Assembly (NCBI RefSeq): GCF_965219715.1
Contig: NZ_OZ244785.1
Coordinates: 3,348,001-3,412,000, forward strand
From: Bacterioplanoides sp965219715
GTDB taxonomy: Bacteria > Pseudomonadota > Gammaproteobacteria > Pseudomonadales > Oceanobacteraceae
Length of the DNA: 64,000 nucleotides
Reading direction: 5' to 3'
Shown one piece after another: positions 17,015 to 26,049 of the stretch. A model generated the notes under the pieces. The model was not told where the DNA came from and made no database searches. It was given only the letters and a program-made list of their open reading frames with translations. A program made the translations under genes and the position numbers. How positions within the stretch are numbered: the stretch's first letter is position 1; each line of letters begins with the position of its first letter.

Positions 17015-17133
17015 TGCTTGACGACAATAGAGCTGTGGAACCACCTGAATCCATTCCGAACTCAGAAGTGAAACGCAGCATCGCCGATGGTAGTGTGGGG
17101 CTTCCCCATGTGAGAGTAGGTCATCGTCAAGCT
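17015..17133 (+). rRNA. rrf: 5S ribosomal RNA, second copy
   Basis: Identical on reading to the 5S at 11666, with the same 23S-5S spacer. Sequence identity between the two operons ends inside the terminator just downstream. Confidence 0.95.
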
Positions 17134-17143
17134 CTTATTCTAA

Positions 17144-17177
17144 AACCCCTGATCACTTACGTGGTCAGGGGTTTTTC
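17144..17177 (+). terminator. Terminator of second rrn operon
   Basis: AACCCCTGATCAC pairs with GTGGTCAGGGGTT around TTAC, followed by a T tract. The stem sequence differs from that of the first operon in both arms (GATCGC/GCGGTC versus TGATCAC/GTGGTCA), so pairing is kept. Confidence 0.93.
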
Positions 17178-17265
17178 TTTGCTTGGAAAAAATGTTCTGA
17201 GCCAGAAGTGTATTTAAAGAATGAAAGAGATAGAGCTCCACTGTTATCTGGAGCGACCGTCTAAC

Positions 17266-17298
17266 GCAGGGACGCAGCAGCCGAGCATACAGGGACGT
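17266..17298 (-). repeat. REP-like paired half-site element, minus orientation
   Basis: Read on the minus strand this is ACGTCCCTGT, 13 nt, GCGTCCCTGC. The same layout (NN-RTCCNT-GNN, exactly 13 nt, GC-RTCCNT-GC) recurs at 17396 and 46777. It lies in the 303-base non-coding stretch between the second rrn terminator and the peroxidase gene. No gene was seen in that stretch. Confidence 0.6.
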
Positions 17299-17395
17299 AC
17301 TGGCTGCGTGTTGTGAGGGAATACCGGATGGTGAAGGTGAGAGGAGCGGAAGAAAACCAACCTCACTGTATTCATCAACATCACACGCCGTGCAT

Positions 17396-17433
17396 CCATC
17401 CTTGGAGGCTCTGCTATGGCATCCATGCCATAG
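17396..17433 (+). repeat. REP-like paired half-site element, plus orientation
   Basis: CCATCCTTGG (17396-17405), 13 nt, GCATCCATGC (17419-17428), then CATAG. The second half forms a hairpin CTATGGCA-TCCA-TGCCATAG (17414-17433). It is about 100 bp from an inverted relative at 17266-17298, so the two face opposite ways, as REP pairs often do. It also lies between convergent transcription units. Confidence 0.65.
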
Positions 17434-17480
17434 AAGGTGATTTATGATAAACACAGTAAGTTTGGTTCTGGGGTTAACCG

Positions 17481-19037
17481 CTAAGCCGGGTCCACAATCC
17501 CCTGAGCGATCATCTCTAATGCCGTGATACTCGGGATAAAGAAATAATCCCCACCACGAGTCTCGACCATACGAGGCAGATGCGTACAAAAGAACGGCGC
17601 TTTACCGCCACCCGGCTCCGCCTGAATAATCGCTTTGTCGGTTAGCTTACCGTTGTGATTACCCAGGAACACATCCTTATCGTTGCTCAGCTTAAAGTCG
17701 TTGGAATAGTTCACCCATTGCTGCTGCACAAATTCGAACTGGCGTTCAATACTAGCGCCGATACACATAAAGATGATGCCTTGCTCGCTGTCGTTGTCTG
17801 TCAGCTCGTCATGGCCGCCATATGGTAAACCACGGCGCATTAAGCGACGACGATCAACCAGGGCACCTTTGCTGTTAAAGGCATCCTTCTCGGTCTCCAG
17901 AGAGCCTCGGGTGTTGGTACGACGAATATGTGCACCAACCGGGCATTTAGAGCCTGACATATCTTCGTCGTAAGTGAAGTCGATCCACTTCTTCTTTAGT
18001 GCAGCCAGCTGACCAGCCGCACACTGATCGCCACCTTCCGCTTTGGTTTTTAATTCAGCGAGCTTCTGATCCAGTTCTGCTTTCGCCTGATCATCCGGAG
18101 CTAGAACCAGTGGCGCACCATTGTCCGGCCAGCGGCCAGCAAACTTTGCCATTAATAATTCTTTGCTGCCGTCAAAATCCTTCGCCATGTTATCCACATA
18201 GTCGTTAAAGGTTTTTACGTTTTCGTGCAGCTTGCGGTACACCATAAAGGTGCCGTTGCGGGCTAACAGCTTAGGTGCCGGAGCCGGTGGATATTCTTTT
18301 GCTTCGTCGATATGGCCGAGAATAAACTCGCCGGTAGCCAATGGCTCCCAGGTACCTTCCCGGGTTAACTTACCGCGACCAGCAATACGGCTCGGATCAT
18401 TACCGCAGCCTTCAAAATATGGGTTGCCAATGCCATCAACAAAACCGAAGTGCTCTTTAGGCGTTGGTTTACCGTTCTCAAACACCGCAGAAGCGTCCTG
18501 GTAAGGCAACAAGCTACCATTCGGCCCTTTGTGGCCAGGACGAATAGAAACGCCGTTCTGGCTCTCTGCAATCAGCTGTTCGATCTGTTGATAACGCTGG
18601 TTGAGATAAGCATCGCTCTGGGCGTTAATCGATACCCAGGCGTGTAAGTGCTCGCCTTGCCAAACCGGATCCCAGTTCTGTGGATCACTTGGGCCGTCAT
18701 CACCAAGAATCTCTTTGCGATCACGCATGCCCATCTGAAATTCCAGTGGGAAGCCTAATAGAGAACGATCCGGAATCTGCAGCGCTTTTAACCCCGAGAA
18801 GGTAAAACCAATATTCGTGGTTACCGTTGGCTTTTCTTCAGGCTCAGGATGGTCTTTATGGGCCCAGCGTTCTGCGGTGGTAATTAGCGGCGTCAGTTGT
18901 TTCAGGAATGCCTTCGCCAAATCAGCCTGGTGAAATTCGAGAAAGAAATAACGTGCTTTAGGGAAACCATAGCGGCCGTAACCTTTACAGATGTTGCCCT
19001 GAATATCGTATAAATCGAGTGGTCTGTTGTTAGTCAT
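17481..19037 (-). CDS. DyP-type heme peroxidase
   Basis: The start is ATG 19037; a TTG one codon upstream is less likely. The 518-residue protein has the DyP signature GFVDGIGNP with the catalytic Asp at 201, and a likely proximal heme ligand His370 in PVGAHIRRTNTRG, followed by MRRGLPYGG and GIIFMCIGAS motifs. It is large for the superfamily, so it fits the longer C/D-type subgroup; an Ala/Lys-rich insert lies near 325-350. No signal peptide or Tat motif is seen, so it is probably cytoplasmic. It is the last gene of a unit with two paralogous unknown genes, 17 bases after the nearer one. DyP enzymes oxidise dyes, phenols and lignin-like compounds with H2O2; the natural substrate is unknown. 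Confidence 0.92.
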   Translation of the reverse strand: MTNNRPLDLYDIQGNICKGYGRYGFPKARYFFLEFHQADLAKAFLKQLTPLITTAERWAHKDHPEPEEKPTVTTNIGFTFSGLKALQIPDRSLLGFPLEFQMGMRDRKEILGDDGPSDPQNWDPVWQGEHLHAWVSINAQSDAYLNQRYQQIEQLIAESQNGVSIRPGHKGPNGSLLPYQDASAVFENGKPTPKEHFGFVDGIGNPYFEGCGNDPSRIAGRGKLTREGTWEPLATGEFILGHIDEAKEYPPAPAPKLLARNGTFMVYRKLHENVKTFNDYVDNMAKDFDGSKELLMAKFAGRWPDNGAPLVLAPDDQAKAELDQKLAELKTKAEGGDQCAAGQLAALKKKWIDFTYDEDMSGSKCPVGAHIRRTNTRGSLETEKDAFNSKGALVDRRRLMRRGLPYGGHDELTDNDSEQGIIFMCIGASIERQFEFVQQQWVNYSNDFKLSNDKDVFLGNHNGKLTDKAIIQAEPGGGKAPFFCTHLPRMVETRGGDYFFIPSITALEMIAQGIVDPA

Positions 19038-19054
19038 CAAGCAATCCCTTAATT

Positions 19055-19705
19055 TTAGTGTTCTTCCTGAAGTTGAGTTTGCCCGGGAATCCAGCTTGGA
19101 CTATCGAGATTATCCAGCTCAACTTTTTGCAAAAACTGCTTAAATTCAGCTTTCAGGTCAGCGGCATTTTTGCCCTGATTTAATAAAACAAACTCACTGA
19201 AAGCCTGCTTTAGATACAGCGACTTTAATTGCTGCTTCAGGCTCTTATCGGTTGAACCATTAAAAAACAGAGTGGTGGTGAGCTGACATTTTTTAATGTA
19301 CTCGATAAACGAAGCGGCATCATTCACCTTGTCGAAACCCACGGCGTATTGCCAGATATTGCGAATATCCTGCTCGGTGTTATCCCACATGCCTTCCAGA
19401 TACGGTTCCAGCGTTCCGTGAAAATTGGAAGTGAACACCAGATATTTGGATTTCAGATGGTCGCGTTTAATGTCATTACCTTGTTCAAAAAACACGTCGT
19501 TTAAAATAAACAAACGGGCAAAGTAAGTGTTCGGCACCTGAGCAAACGGACTTTGCTCATTCAGCGGTAACGTCTGAATACGACGGCGGGTGATTTTATC
19601 GTAAGACGCCAGGTCGATAACCGCGTCGGCTTCAGGATCGGCCTGACCGTTAATAATCGGGCACAGGCAGGTTAAGCCGTAGGATTCTCCGAATTCGTTA
19701 GCCAT
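19055..19705 (-). CDS. Unknown protein, DyP-associated, paralogue of next gene
   Basis: This 216-residue soluble protein is paralogous to the product of the gene at 19707. Both start with an F-G-x-x-YG-like motif, both have (Y/F)xxFxSNFxG(S/T)xxxYx near residues 90-110, and both then have a W/F-rich stretch and an F(I/Y)xYI segment. The middle of this copy reads KYLVFTSNFHGTLEPYLEGMW. No catalytic motif, metal-ligand set or signal peptide was recognised. The start lies 1 base after the stop of the upstream gene and the stop 17 bases before the peroxidase start, so the three are one transcription unit. A role as partner, cargo adaptor or substrate-handling protein for the peroxidase is inference. 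Confidence 0.72.
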   Translation of the reverse strand: MANEFGESYGLTCLCPIINGQADPEADAVIDLASYDKITRRRIQTLPLNEQSPFAQVPNTYFARLFILNDVFFEQGNDIKRDHLKSKYLVFTSNFHGTLEPYLEGMWDNTEQDIRNIWQYAVGFDKVNDAASFIEYIKKCQLTTTLFFNGSTDKSLKQQLKSLYLKQAFSEFVLLNQGKNAADLKAEFKQFLQKVELDNLDSPSWIPGQTQLQEEH

Positions 19706-19706
19706 G

Positions 19707-20369
19707 TTATGCCTCCTCCCTGGCAGTTGATTGCAGACGGGTAGTGGTTGGTTGCTCCGGTTGTGGATTAATCGTCATTACCGGGCCAACATCCATGGTG
19801 CCTAATGCCTCCTGATGTTCTGACAGGAAGTTGTTGTAGGTTTGCAGGAATTCGTCATCTGACAATTGGTCTACCTGACTCGCCAGTTCATTCAGGCCTT
19901 CTGATAACGTCTGTGCGCTTTTCACATCATTGGAAGACGCCAATGGGTAAGCGTTGTAGTAGTGATCGGTTTCTACCTGGTTAAAACGAATGTAGTTGTA
20001 GAAATCGTGCAGCGGAATTGATTTGGGGTATTTTATATTCCAGCGCCAGAACATATCCAGGCCCGAGGGAATAGCGAACGAAAAGGAATCGATATACTGA
20101 TCCCAGCTGCCATTGAAGTTGCTCTCAAACAGCATATAGCTGTAGCTCAGCTTTTCTTTTGGCTGAGATTTATCCAGATGTGGAAACGACCAGCGGTTAA
20201 TAATGGTCCAGCGGGCATAATGAATCAGGGATAAGGTCAGCAGACCTTTAACAAAATAGGGGAAGGTTTTAACCACCACCCAGAAAATGATCTTCTGCCA
20301 GATGGCTGTCCACCACCGCAATGGCGTGATCACGTTCATTCCATAGGCTTTACCGGCAAAATTTGACAC
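19707..20369 (-). CDS. Unknown protein, DyP-associated, membrane-leaning paralogue
   Basis: The 220-residue product is the first gene of the peroxidase unit. It shares the YSYMLFESNFNGSWDQYID core (about residues 78-96) with its neighbour at 19055. Unlike that neighbour it carries a hydrophobic, aromatic N-terminal third (about residues 18-50, WWTAIWQKIIFWVVV...LLTLSLIHYARW) that could be one or two membrane-associated helices. The C-terminus is a polar Pro/Gln/Thr tail. So the pair may consist of one membrane-attached and one soluble member. It starts about 130 bp from the divergent topB gene, so the promoter must lie in 20370-20502. The function is unknown. Confidence 0.7.
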   Translation of the reverse strand: MSNFAGKAYGMNVITPLRWWTAIWQKIIFWVVVKTFPYFVKGLLTLSLIHYARWTIINRWSFPHLDKSQPKEKLSYSYMLFESNFNGSWDQYIDSFSFAIPSGLDMFWRWNIKYPKSIPLHDFYNYIRFNQVETDHYYNAYPLASSNDVKSAQTLSEGLNELASQVDQLSDDEFLQTYNNFLSEHQEALGTMDVGPVMTINPQPEQPTTTRLQSTAREEA

Positions 20370-20502
20370 GGCGAACTCCTTTTCCAGTGACTGAAGTCTA
20401 ATAATCTATACCCATATTAAGGTAAGGGTCTAGCGCTTTCTTGGCTTGCTATCTATTACTGTTTTTATATACAGTATCGGTGTCTGAAAACAAGCCAGTG
20501 TT

Positions 20503-22503
20503 ATGAGATTATTTGTTGCCGAAAAACCCAGCCTTGGACGTGCGATTGCTGCTGTCCTGCCGAAACCTCAGCAAAAAGGTGAAGGTTTTATTCGTGCAGC
20601 CAATGGCGATGTGGTGAGCTGGTGTATTGGTCATTTGTTAGAGCAGGCTGAGCCGGATGCGTATGACCCTGTATATAAACAATGGCGCCTTGATCATCTG
20701 CCGATCGTACCTGAGCAATGGCAGTTACAAGCCAAACCGAAAACCCGAAAACAGCTGTCGGTATTACGCAAACTGGTCAAAGAAGCGGATCAGTTGGTAC
20801 ATGCTGGTGATCCGGATCGGGAAGGTCAGCTGCTGGTTGATGAAGTTTTCGATTTCCTCAAGGTTTCTAAAACCCGTAAACAACAAATTCAGCGTTGTTT
20901 GATTTCTGACCTCAACCCCAATGCGGTAAAAAAAGCGCTCAATAGTTTACGGCCTAACAGTGACTTTACCGCGTTATCGGTATCGGCTTTAGCCCGTTCC
21001 CGGGCGGACTGGTTGTACGGCATTAATCTCACCCGCGCATTCAGTATTAAAGGCCGTCAGGCGGGTGTGAATTCGGTGTTGTCGGTGGGCCGTGTACAAA
21101 CGCCGATTCTGGGTTTAGTCGTGCGCCGCGATGAAGAAATCGCCAACTTTGTTTCAAAACCTTTTTATGAAGTGTTTGCCCAGCTTGCACTGGCAGCTGA
21201 TCAGGCCGTGGCTTTTCAGGCCAAGTGGATTCCCAGCGATGCCTGTGCGCCACATCAGGATGAAGAAGGCCGGGTATTAAATCTGAAACTGGCTGAGAAC
21301 GTCGCCCAGCGTATTCAGCAACAACCCGCCGTGGCTGAGACTATTCAGCGTAAAGAGAAAAAGCAGTTTGCGCCGCTGCCGTATAATTTATCCGCTCTAC
21401 AAATCGATGCGGCCAAAGCGCTGGGCATGAGCGCTAAACAGGTGCTGGATGTATGTCAGGCCTTGTATGAAAAACACCAGCTGATCACCTATCCAAGATC
21501 CGACTGCCGTTATTTGCCGAAAGAACATCTGAGTGACATTCCGGCGGTATCATCTGCGATTCAGAATAACTCCAGCGAGCTGGCTGCGGTTGTTGCTAAT
21601 GCTGATTTTTCGTTACGTAGCAAAGCCTGGAATGACGCCAAGGTTGATGCGCACCATGCCATTATCCCTACGGCGAAACAGACCTCGCTGGAAAAGCTCG
21701 GCAAATGGGAACAGGGTGTTTATCGCTTAATTGCCCGCCAGTATTTATTGCAGTTTTATCCGGCTTTTGAGTACGCCGATACCAAGGTGGATATTCGTAT
21801 TGCTGGCGGTTTATTCCGGGCTAATGCGCGTGAAACATTAAGGCCTGGTTGGAAACAGGCGATGCCACAAAAAGCGTCGGATAAACAAAACACGTCTGAT
21901 GATGACTCCCATAGTCAGGCCCAGCTGCCGCCACTCACACAGGGCCAGCAGTTGTGGTGCCATGAAGGGCAAATAGCGCATAAACAAACCCAGCCGCCAG
22001 CACATTTTACCGATGCTACTTTGTTAGCAGCGATGACGGGGATTAATCGCTTTGTCTCGGACAAAGAATTACAGAAGGTGTTAAAAGAAACCGACGGTTT
22101 AGGCACTGAAGCAACCCGGGCCAGCATTATTGAGTTGTTATTTACCCGGCAGTTTTTGCGCCGGGAAGGCAAACAAATTCGGGCGACGGAACTGGGTAAA
22201 GCCCTGATACGGGTGTTGCCACAATCTACCACATTGCCGGACAGAACCGCGCTGTGGGAACAACAGCTGAATGGTATCAGTGAGCGTCAGCTGAATTATC
22301 AGGGCTTTATGCAGCCACTGGAACAGGAACTATACAGCCTGGTGAACGAAGCTCGTGGATTGGATATTCAGGGCTTATCAGGAATCAAGATTGAGAAGAC
22401 CAACTTTCGCGGTAAAAAATCAGCAGGGACGAAAAGTAAAGCCAGCTATAAACGAAAACGGCGTGGTGCAACCCAGAAGTCAGGTCGCAGCACGCCGTCT
22501 TAA
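20503..22503 (+). CDS. topB: DNA topoisomerase III
   Basis: This 666-residue type IA topoisomerase opens with a TOPRIM domain (MRLFVAEKPSLGRAIA; acidic motif DPDREGQLL near 106-114). Its active-site tyrosine is Tyr330 in TYPRSDCRYLP. The length matches E. coli TopB (about 653). The C-terminus is a short Lys/Arg-rich tail rather than zinc fingers, as in TopB-type enzymes, and probably helps DNA binding. It decatenates replication intermediates. It appears to be monocistronic; the next gene, yggT, is convergent and only 16 bases away. Confidence 0.96.
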   Translation: MRLFVAEKPSLGRAIAAVLPKPQQKGEGFIRAANGDVVSWCIGHLLEQAEPDAYDPVYKQWRLDHLPIVPEQWQLQAKPKTRKQLSVLRKLVKEADQLVHAGDPDREGQLLVDEVFDFLKVSKTRKQQIQRCLISDLNPNAVKKALNSLRPNSDFTALSVSALARSRADWLYGINLTRAFSIKGRQAGVNSVLSVGRVQTPILGLVVRRDEEIANFVSKPFYEVFAQLALAADQAVAFQAKWIPSDACAPHQDEEGRVLNLKLAENVAQRIQQQPAVAETIQRKEKKQFAPLPYNLSALQIDAAKALGMSAKQVLDVCQALYEKHQLITYPRSDCRYLPKEHLSDIPAVSSAIQNNSSELAAVVANADFSLRSKAWNDAKVDAHHAIIPTAKQTSLEKLGKWEQGVYRLIARQYLLQFYPAFEYADTKVDIRIAGGLFRANARETLRPGWKQAMPQKASDKQNTSDDDSHSQAQLPPLTQGQQLWCHEGQIAHKQTQPPAHFTDATLLAAMTGINRFVSDKELQKVLKETDGLGTEATRASIIELLFTRQFLRREGKQIRATELGKALIRVLPQSTTLPDRTALWEQQLNGISERQLNYQGFMQPLEQELYSLVNEARGLDIQGLSGIKIEKTNFRGKKSAGTKSKASYKRKRRGATQKSGRSTPS

Positions 22504-22519
22504 TATTTGATCGCGTCGC

Positions 22520-23107
22520 TTAGATCATAAAGCCGAGAACGCCCGGGAACTGGGTCATTTTTACCAGTGGGTAAAGCGCCACAATTTCTACAATCTGGAT
22601 GCCCAGTAAGATGATAATGGGTGACAAATCTAACCCACCCATGTCCGGCATTTTCTGGCGAATCGGGCGGACAACCGGTTCCAGAATCTGATTAATCAGG
22701 ATCAGCGCCGGGTTATAAGAGTTAGGTGCAATCCAGGAAGCGATCACGGTAATCAGCATTCCCCAGAAGTACACTTTAATAATCAGCGCAAAGATTGCCA
22801 CCAGGCTCCAGATAATAATGTTGGCCCATGGCAGACCGTAGCCCATGACCAGTAAGGCACCGGCCATAAAGAGGACCTGGACACCGTAAGCCAGCACCAG
22901 AGACGCGACGTCAAGGCCGCCAAAACCCGGAATCACACGACGCAGTGGGATCAGCACCGGATTGGTGGCTTTTACAATAAACTGGGAAATCGGGTTATAA
23001 AAATCGGCGCGTACCAGTTGCAGCAAAAAGCGCAGCAGCACAATTAAGAGAACGATGCTGCCAATGGTATTGATTAATAACATGCCAACTTGTGAGACAG
23101 GGGACAT
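22520..23107 (-). CDS. yggT: YggT family membrane protein
   Basis: A 195-residue integral membrane protein made of two YGGT repeats, each with a hydrophobic helix pair around a motif of the form NP(V/I)..P(I/L)R(R/Q). The first is VKATNPVLIPLRRVIPGFGGLD and the second is INQILEPVVRPIRQKMPDMGGLD, each partly shown by its core. The family is linked to osmotic shock resistance and, in some bacteria, division or photosystem assembly, but the molecular role is not settled. It follows proC by about 110 bases in the conserved yggS-proC-yggT order. Confidence 0.93.
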   Translation of the reverse strand: MSPVSQVGMLLINTIGSIVLLIVLLRFLLQLVRADFYNPISQFIVKATNPVLIPLRRVIPGFGGLDVASLVLAYGVQVLFMAGALLVMGYGLPWANIIIWSLVAIFALIIKVYFWGMLITVIASWIAPNSYNPALILINQILEPVVRPIRQKMPDMGGLDLSPIIILLGIQIVEIVALYPLVKMTQFPGVLGFMI

Positions 23108-23216
23108 GAGTGCTCCACGGTTGTTTGTCTACAGGTGATTATCTGTGGGCGGATTGTGGTTTTGCAATCCGCCTTAGTATTAATGAAGTGTAAATATAGC
23201 TCAGTGATTGCGCGAA

Positions 23217-24035
23217 TCAGTCGCCCAATTGTTCACTGAGTTCGGCACCACGGTCATTGGCAGCCTGTAGCGCTGCTTCAACGATATCGCGCAGGTGAGC
23301 CGCTTCAAAGGTCTGAATTGCACGTTCTGTGGTGCCTCCCGGGGAGGTTACCCGACGGCGCAGTTCCGCCGGATCAACGTCAGCGTTCTGTGCCATCTGA
23401 CCCGCACCAACGGCGGTTTGCAGGGTCAGCTGAGTGGCGGTTTCTTCACTCAATCCCAGCTTTTTCCCGGCAGCAATCATGGCCTCCATCAGCAGGAAAT
23501 AATACGCCGGGCCACTGCCGGATACGGCGGTAACAGCGTCAATTTCTGCTTCGTTCTGTACCCAGACACTTATACCCACAGCCCGTAATAACGCATCGGC
23601 GATGTTGCGTTGGTCGATGGTGACCTGTTCAGACGCGAACAAACCGGTTGCGCCCAGGCCTAATAAAGAAGGGGTGTTGGGCATACAACGAACAATCGCT
23701 TCGCAGCCACTCCAGGCTTTTAATGATGGCAGGTTGATGCCTGCGGCGATGGAGATCAGCATCGGTTGGCGTTCTGTCAGAGTCGCCTTGATAGGCTCCA
23801 GCACCTGTTTCATCACCTGGGGTTTCACTGCCATGATCACCACATCAGCATTGGCAATGGCGGCTGCGTTATCGGTGTGGCCCTGAATACCAAATTCGTC
23901 GTTGAGTTTAGCGACCTGCTCGGCATTCGGATCGCTGACATGCACCAGCTCTGGCTTGGTTTCACCTTGTTTGACTAAGCCACCAATAATGCTGGTGGCC
24001 ATATTGCCGCCGCCAATAAATGCGATTTGTGTCAT
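23217..24035 (-). CDS. proC: Pyrroline-5-carboxylate reductase
   Basis: The 272-residue enzyme makes L-proline from pyrroline-5-carboxylate with NAD(P)H. It has an N-terminal Rossmann motif (FIGGGNMATSIIGGL, residues 5-19), the MAVKPQ segment, and the family signature region near 160-250 with SGSGPAYYF and SPGGTTERAI. Length is normal. It follows yggS; the 78-base gap holds a GC-rich hairpin (24060-24076). Confidence 0.96.
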   Translation of the reverse strand: MTQIAFIGGGNMATSIIGGLVKQGETKPELVHVSDPNAEQVAKLNDEFGIQGHTDNAAAIANADVVIMAVKPQVMKQVLEPIKATLTERQPMLISIAAGINLPSLKAWSGCEAIVRCMPNTPSLLGLGATGLFASEQVTIDQRNIADALLRAVGISVWVQNEAEIDAVTAVSGSGPAYYFLLMEAMIAAGKKLGLSEETATQLTLQTAVGAGQMAQNADVDPAELRRRVTSPGGTTERAIQTFEAAHLRDIVEAALQAANDRGAELSEQLGD

Positions 24036-24059
24036 GGAGTTTCCTTATTCTTTCTCAGG

Positions 24060-24076
24060 CTGCGGCTTGGCCGCAG
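24060..24076. other. GC-rich hairpin between yggS and proC
   Basis: CTGCGGC-ttg-GCCGCAG, a 7-bp stem with a 3-nt loop. There is no T tract after it in the minus direction, so it is more likely an mRNA stability or attenuation element than an intrinsic terminator. Confidence 0.45.
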
Positions 24077-24113
24077 TCGGGTTGTATCTGATTGTAGTTT
24101 GAAATTTGTGTGT

Positions 24114-24800
24114 TCAGGAGCGGGCGCCAAAAATATCGGTGCCGATACGCACTTCTGTGCTGCCATGTTCAACCGCCAGCGCCATATCAGCAGACATGCC
24201 CATGGATAAGGTATCCAGCTGTGGATATTGTTGCTGCAGTTGCTGGAACAGGGCTTTCATTCGTTCGAACTGGTCAGCCAAGGCTTGTTCGTCTTCGGTA
24301 TTTTCCGGAATACACATCAGACCACGCAAAGCGAGATTCGGCAGTTCATGCACCAGCTCAGCCAGCGCTTCGACCTCGGCGGGTTCAATACCGGCTTTCT
24401 GTTCTTCACCACTGATATTGATTTGCAGCAGCACATTCAGCGGTGGCATGTCATCCGGGCGCTGGTCGTTCAGGCGCTGAGCGATTTTGTCGCGGCAAAC
24501 GGTTTCCACCCAATGGAAATGGCTGGCAATCGGGCGGGTTTTGTTCGATTGAATCGGGCCAATAAAGTGCCAGTCTATGCCTTCCAGATGCTGCAAGGCT
24601 TCAATCTTTTCAATGGCGTCCTGCAGGTAGTTCTCACCAAAACTGCGTTGTCCCTGTTGGTAACAGGTCGCCACCATATCTGCGGGCTTGGTTTTGCTAA
24701 CGGCTAATAACTTTACTTCTGAGCGCGGTCGGCCAGCCTGATCACAGGCGTGCTGTAAACGGTCGCAGACTAACTGATAGTTTTGTTCGAGAGTAGACAT
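24114..24800 (-). CDS. yggS: PLP homeostasis protein YggS
   Basis: The start at ATG 24800 gives a 228-residue protein (MSTLEQNYQLVCDRL) that lines up with E. coli YggS. An upstream in-frame start would add 22 hydrophobic residues that are foreign to the family. The PLP-binding lysine lies in LLAVSKTKP (about residue 34), and the WHFIGPIQSNK and GTDIFGAR motifs are present. YggS is a small alanine-racemase-fold protein that binds pyridoxal phosphate and balances PLP and amino-acid pools. It is transcribed away from pilT and towards proC, the Pseudomonas arrangement. Confidence 0.93.
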   Translation of the reverse strand: MSTLEQNYQLVCDRLQHACDQAGRPRSEVKLLAVSKTKPADMVATCYQQGQRSFGENYLQDAIEKIEALQHLEGIDWHFIGPIQSNKTRPIASHFHWVETVCRDKIAQRLNDQRPDDMPPLNVLLQINISGEEQKAGIEPAEVEALAELVHELPNLALRGLMCIPENTEDEQALADQFERMKALFQQLQQQYPQLDTLSMGMSADMALAVEHGSTEVRIGTDIFGARS

Positions 24801-24987
24801 TACAAGGGCTTGCTTTAGCATATAAAAACGTAATTGTGGTGCTAGGCTGATGATATAGAAGCGCAAAGCGTGTTAATAGTCTGGAAAGTACTACCAATCG
24901 CAAAATGTCGTTTCCGGGCATCACTGGTCATATTATGATTGTCGCAGTTCAGCATCAGGCTGAAACCGGGCATTATTAGGAGAAGTT

Positions 24988-26022
24988 ATGGATATTACAG
25001 AACTGTTGGCGTTCAGCGCGAAACAAGGGGCATCGGATTTACACCTGTCTGCGGGTTTGCCACCTATGATTCGTGTTGACGGTGATGTGCGTCGTATTAA
25101 CCTGCCGTCACTGGGCCACAAAGAAGTTCATAGCCTGGTTTATGACATCATGAACGATAAGCAGCGTAAGGATTTCGAAGAGTTTCTGGAAACCGACTTC
25201 TCGTTTGAAGTACCGGGTGTGGCGCGTTTCCGGGTAAACGCCTTTAACCACAACCGCGGTGCCGGTGCGGTATTCCGTACCATTCCTTCCAAAGTATTAA
25301 CCATGGATCAGCTGGGTATGGGCCAGGTCTTTAAAGATCTGGCAGATACTAACAAAGGCATGGTGCTGGTTACCGGACCAACGGGTTCGGGTAAGTCGAC
25401 CACGCTGGCGGCGATGATCGATTACATTAACGAAAGCAAATACGACCATATCCTGACGGTCGAAGACCCGATCGAATTCGTACACGAATCGAAAAAGTCA
25501 CTGATTAACCAACGGGAAGTTCACCGTGACACCTTAGGTTTTAACGAAGCATTGCGTTCCGCACTTCGTGAAGACCCGGATGTGATCCTTGTTGGTGAGA
25601 TGCGTGACCTTGAAACCATTCGCCTGGCTCTGACCGCGGCGGAAACCGGTCACGTGGTATTCGGCACGCTACACACCAGCTCTGCTGCAAAAACCATTGA
25701 CCGTATCGTTGACGTATTCCCATCGGAAGAGCAGGCCATGGTGCGTTCCATGTTGTCGGAATCTCTGCAGGGCGTAATTTCTCAGACGCTGTTGAAGAAG
25801 AGTGGTGGTGGTCGTGTTGCGGCTCACGAAATCATGGTCGGCACTCCTGCGATTCGTAACCTGATTCGGGAAGATAAAGTGGCTCAGATGTATTCGGCGA
25901 TCCAGACCGGTGGTGCTTATGGCATGACTACCATGGATCAGTCATTACAGAACCTGGTCAGCAAAGGTTTAATCACGCGTGATGTGGCGCGTGAGAAAGC
26001 TAAGATCCCGGAAAACTTCTAA
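24988..26022 (+). CDS. pilT: Type IV pilus retraction ATPase PilT
   Basis: The 344-residue protein begins MDITELLAFSAKQGASDLHLS, the usual PilT N-terminal domain. The C-terminal RecA-like ATPase has Walker A GPTGSGKST (residues 130-138, catalytic Lys136), an Asp-box, Walker B (DPDVILVGEMRD) and a His-box (GHVVFGTLHT). AIRNLIRE, the motif needed for retraction, is conserved near 290. A good ribosome site (AGGAGAAG) precedes the ATG. PilT hexamers depolymerise pilin to power twitching and DNA uptake. pilU follows after 27 bases. Confidence 0.97.
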   Translation: MDITELLAFSAKQGASDLHLSAGLPPMIRVDGDVRRINLPSLGHKEVHSLVYDIMNDKQRKDFEEFLETDFSFEVPGVARFRVNAFNHNRGAGAVFRTIPSKVLTMDQLGMGQVFKDLADTNKGMVLVTGPTGSGKSTTLAAMIDYINESKYDHILTVEDPIEFVHESKKSLINQREVHRDTLGFNEALRSALREDPDVILVGEMRDLETIRLALTAAETGHVVFGTLHTSSAAKTIDRIVDVFPSEEQAMVRSMLSESLQGVISQTLLKKSGGGRVAAHEIMVGTPAIRNLIREDKVAQMYSAIQTGGAYGMTTMDQSLQNLVSKGLITRDVAREKAKIPENF

Positions 26023-26049
26023 CAGGCGACAAGAGAAAGGTAATTTTCC

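Noticed and set aside
17140..17589. 149-residue minus-strand ORF overlapping the end of the peroxidase gene
   Set aside because: It reads through the rrn terminator and REP-like elements and overlaps the real peroxidase C-terminus in another frame.
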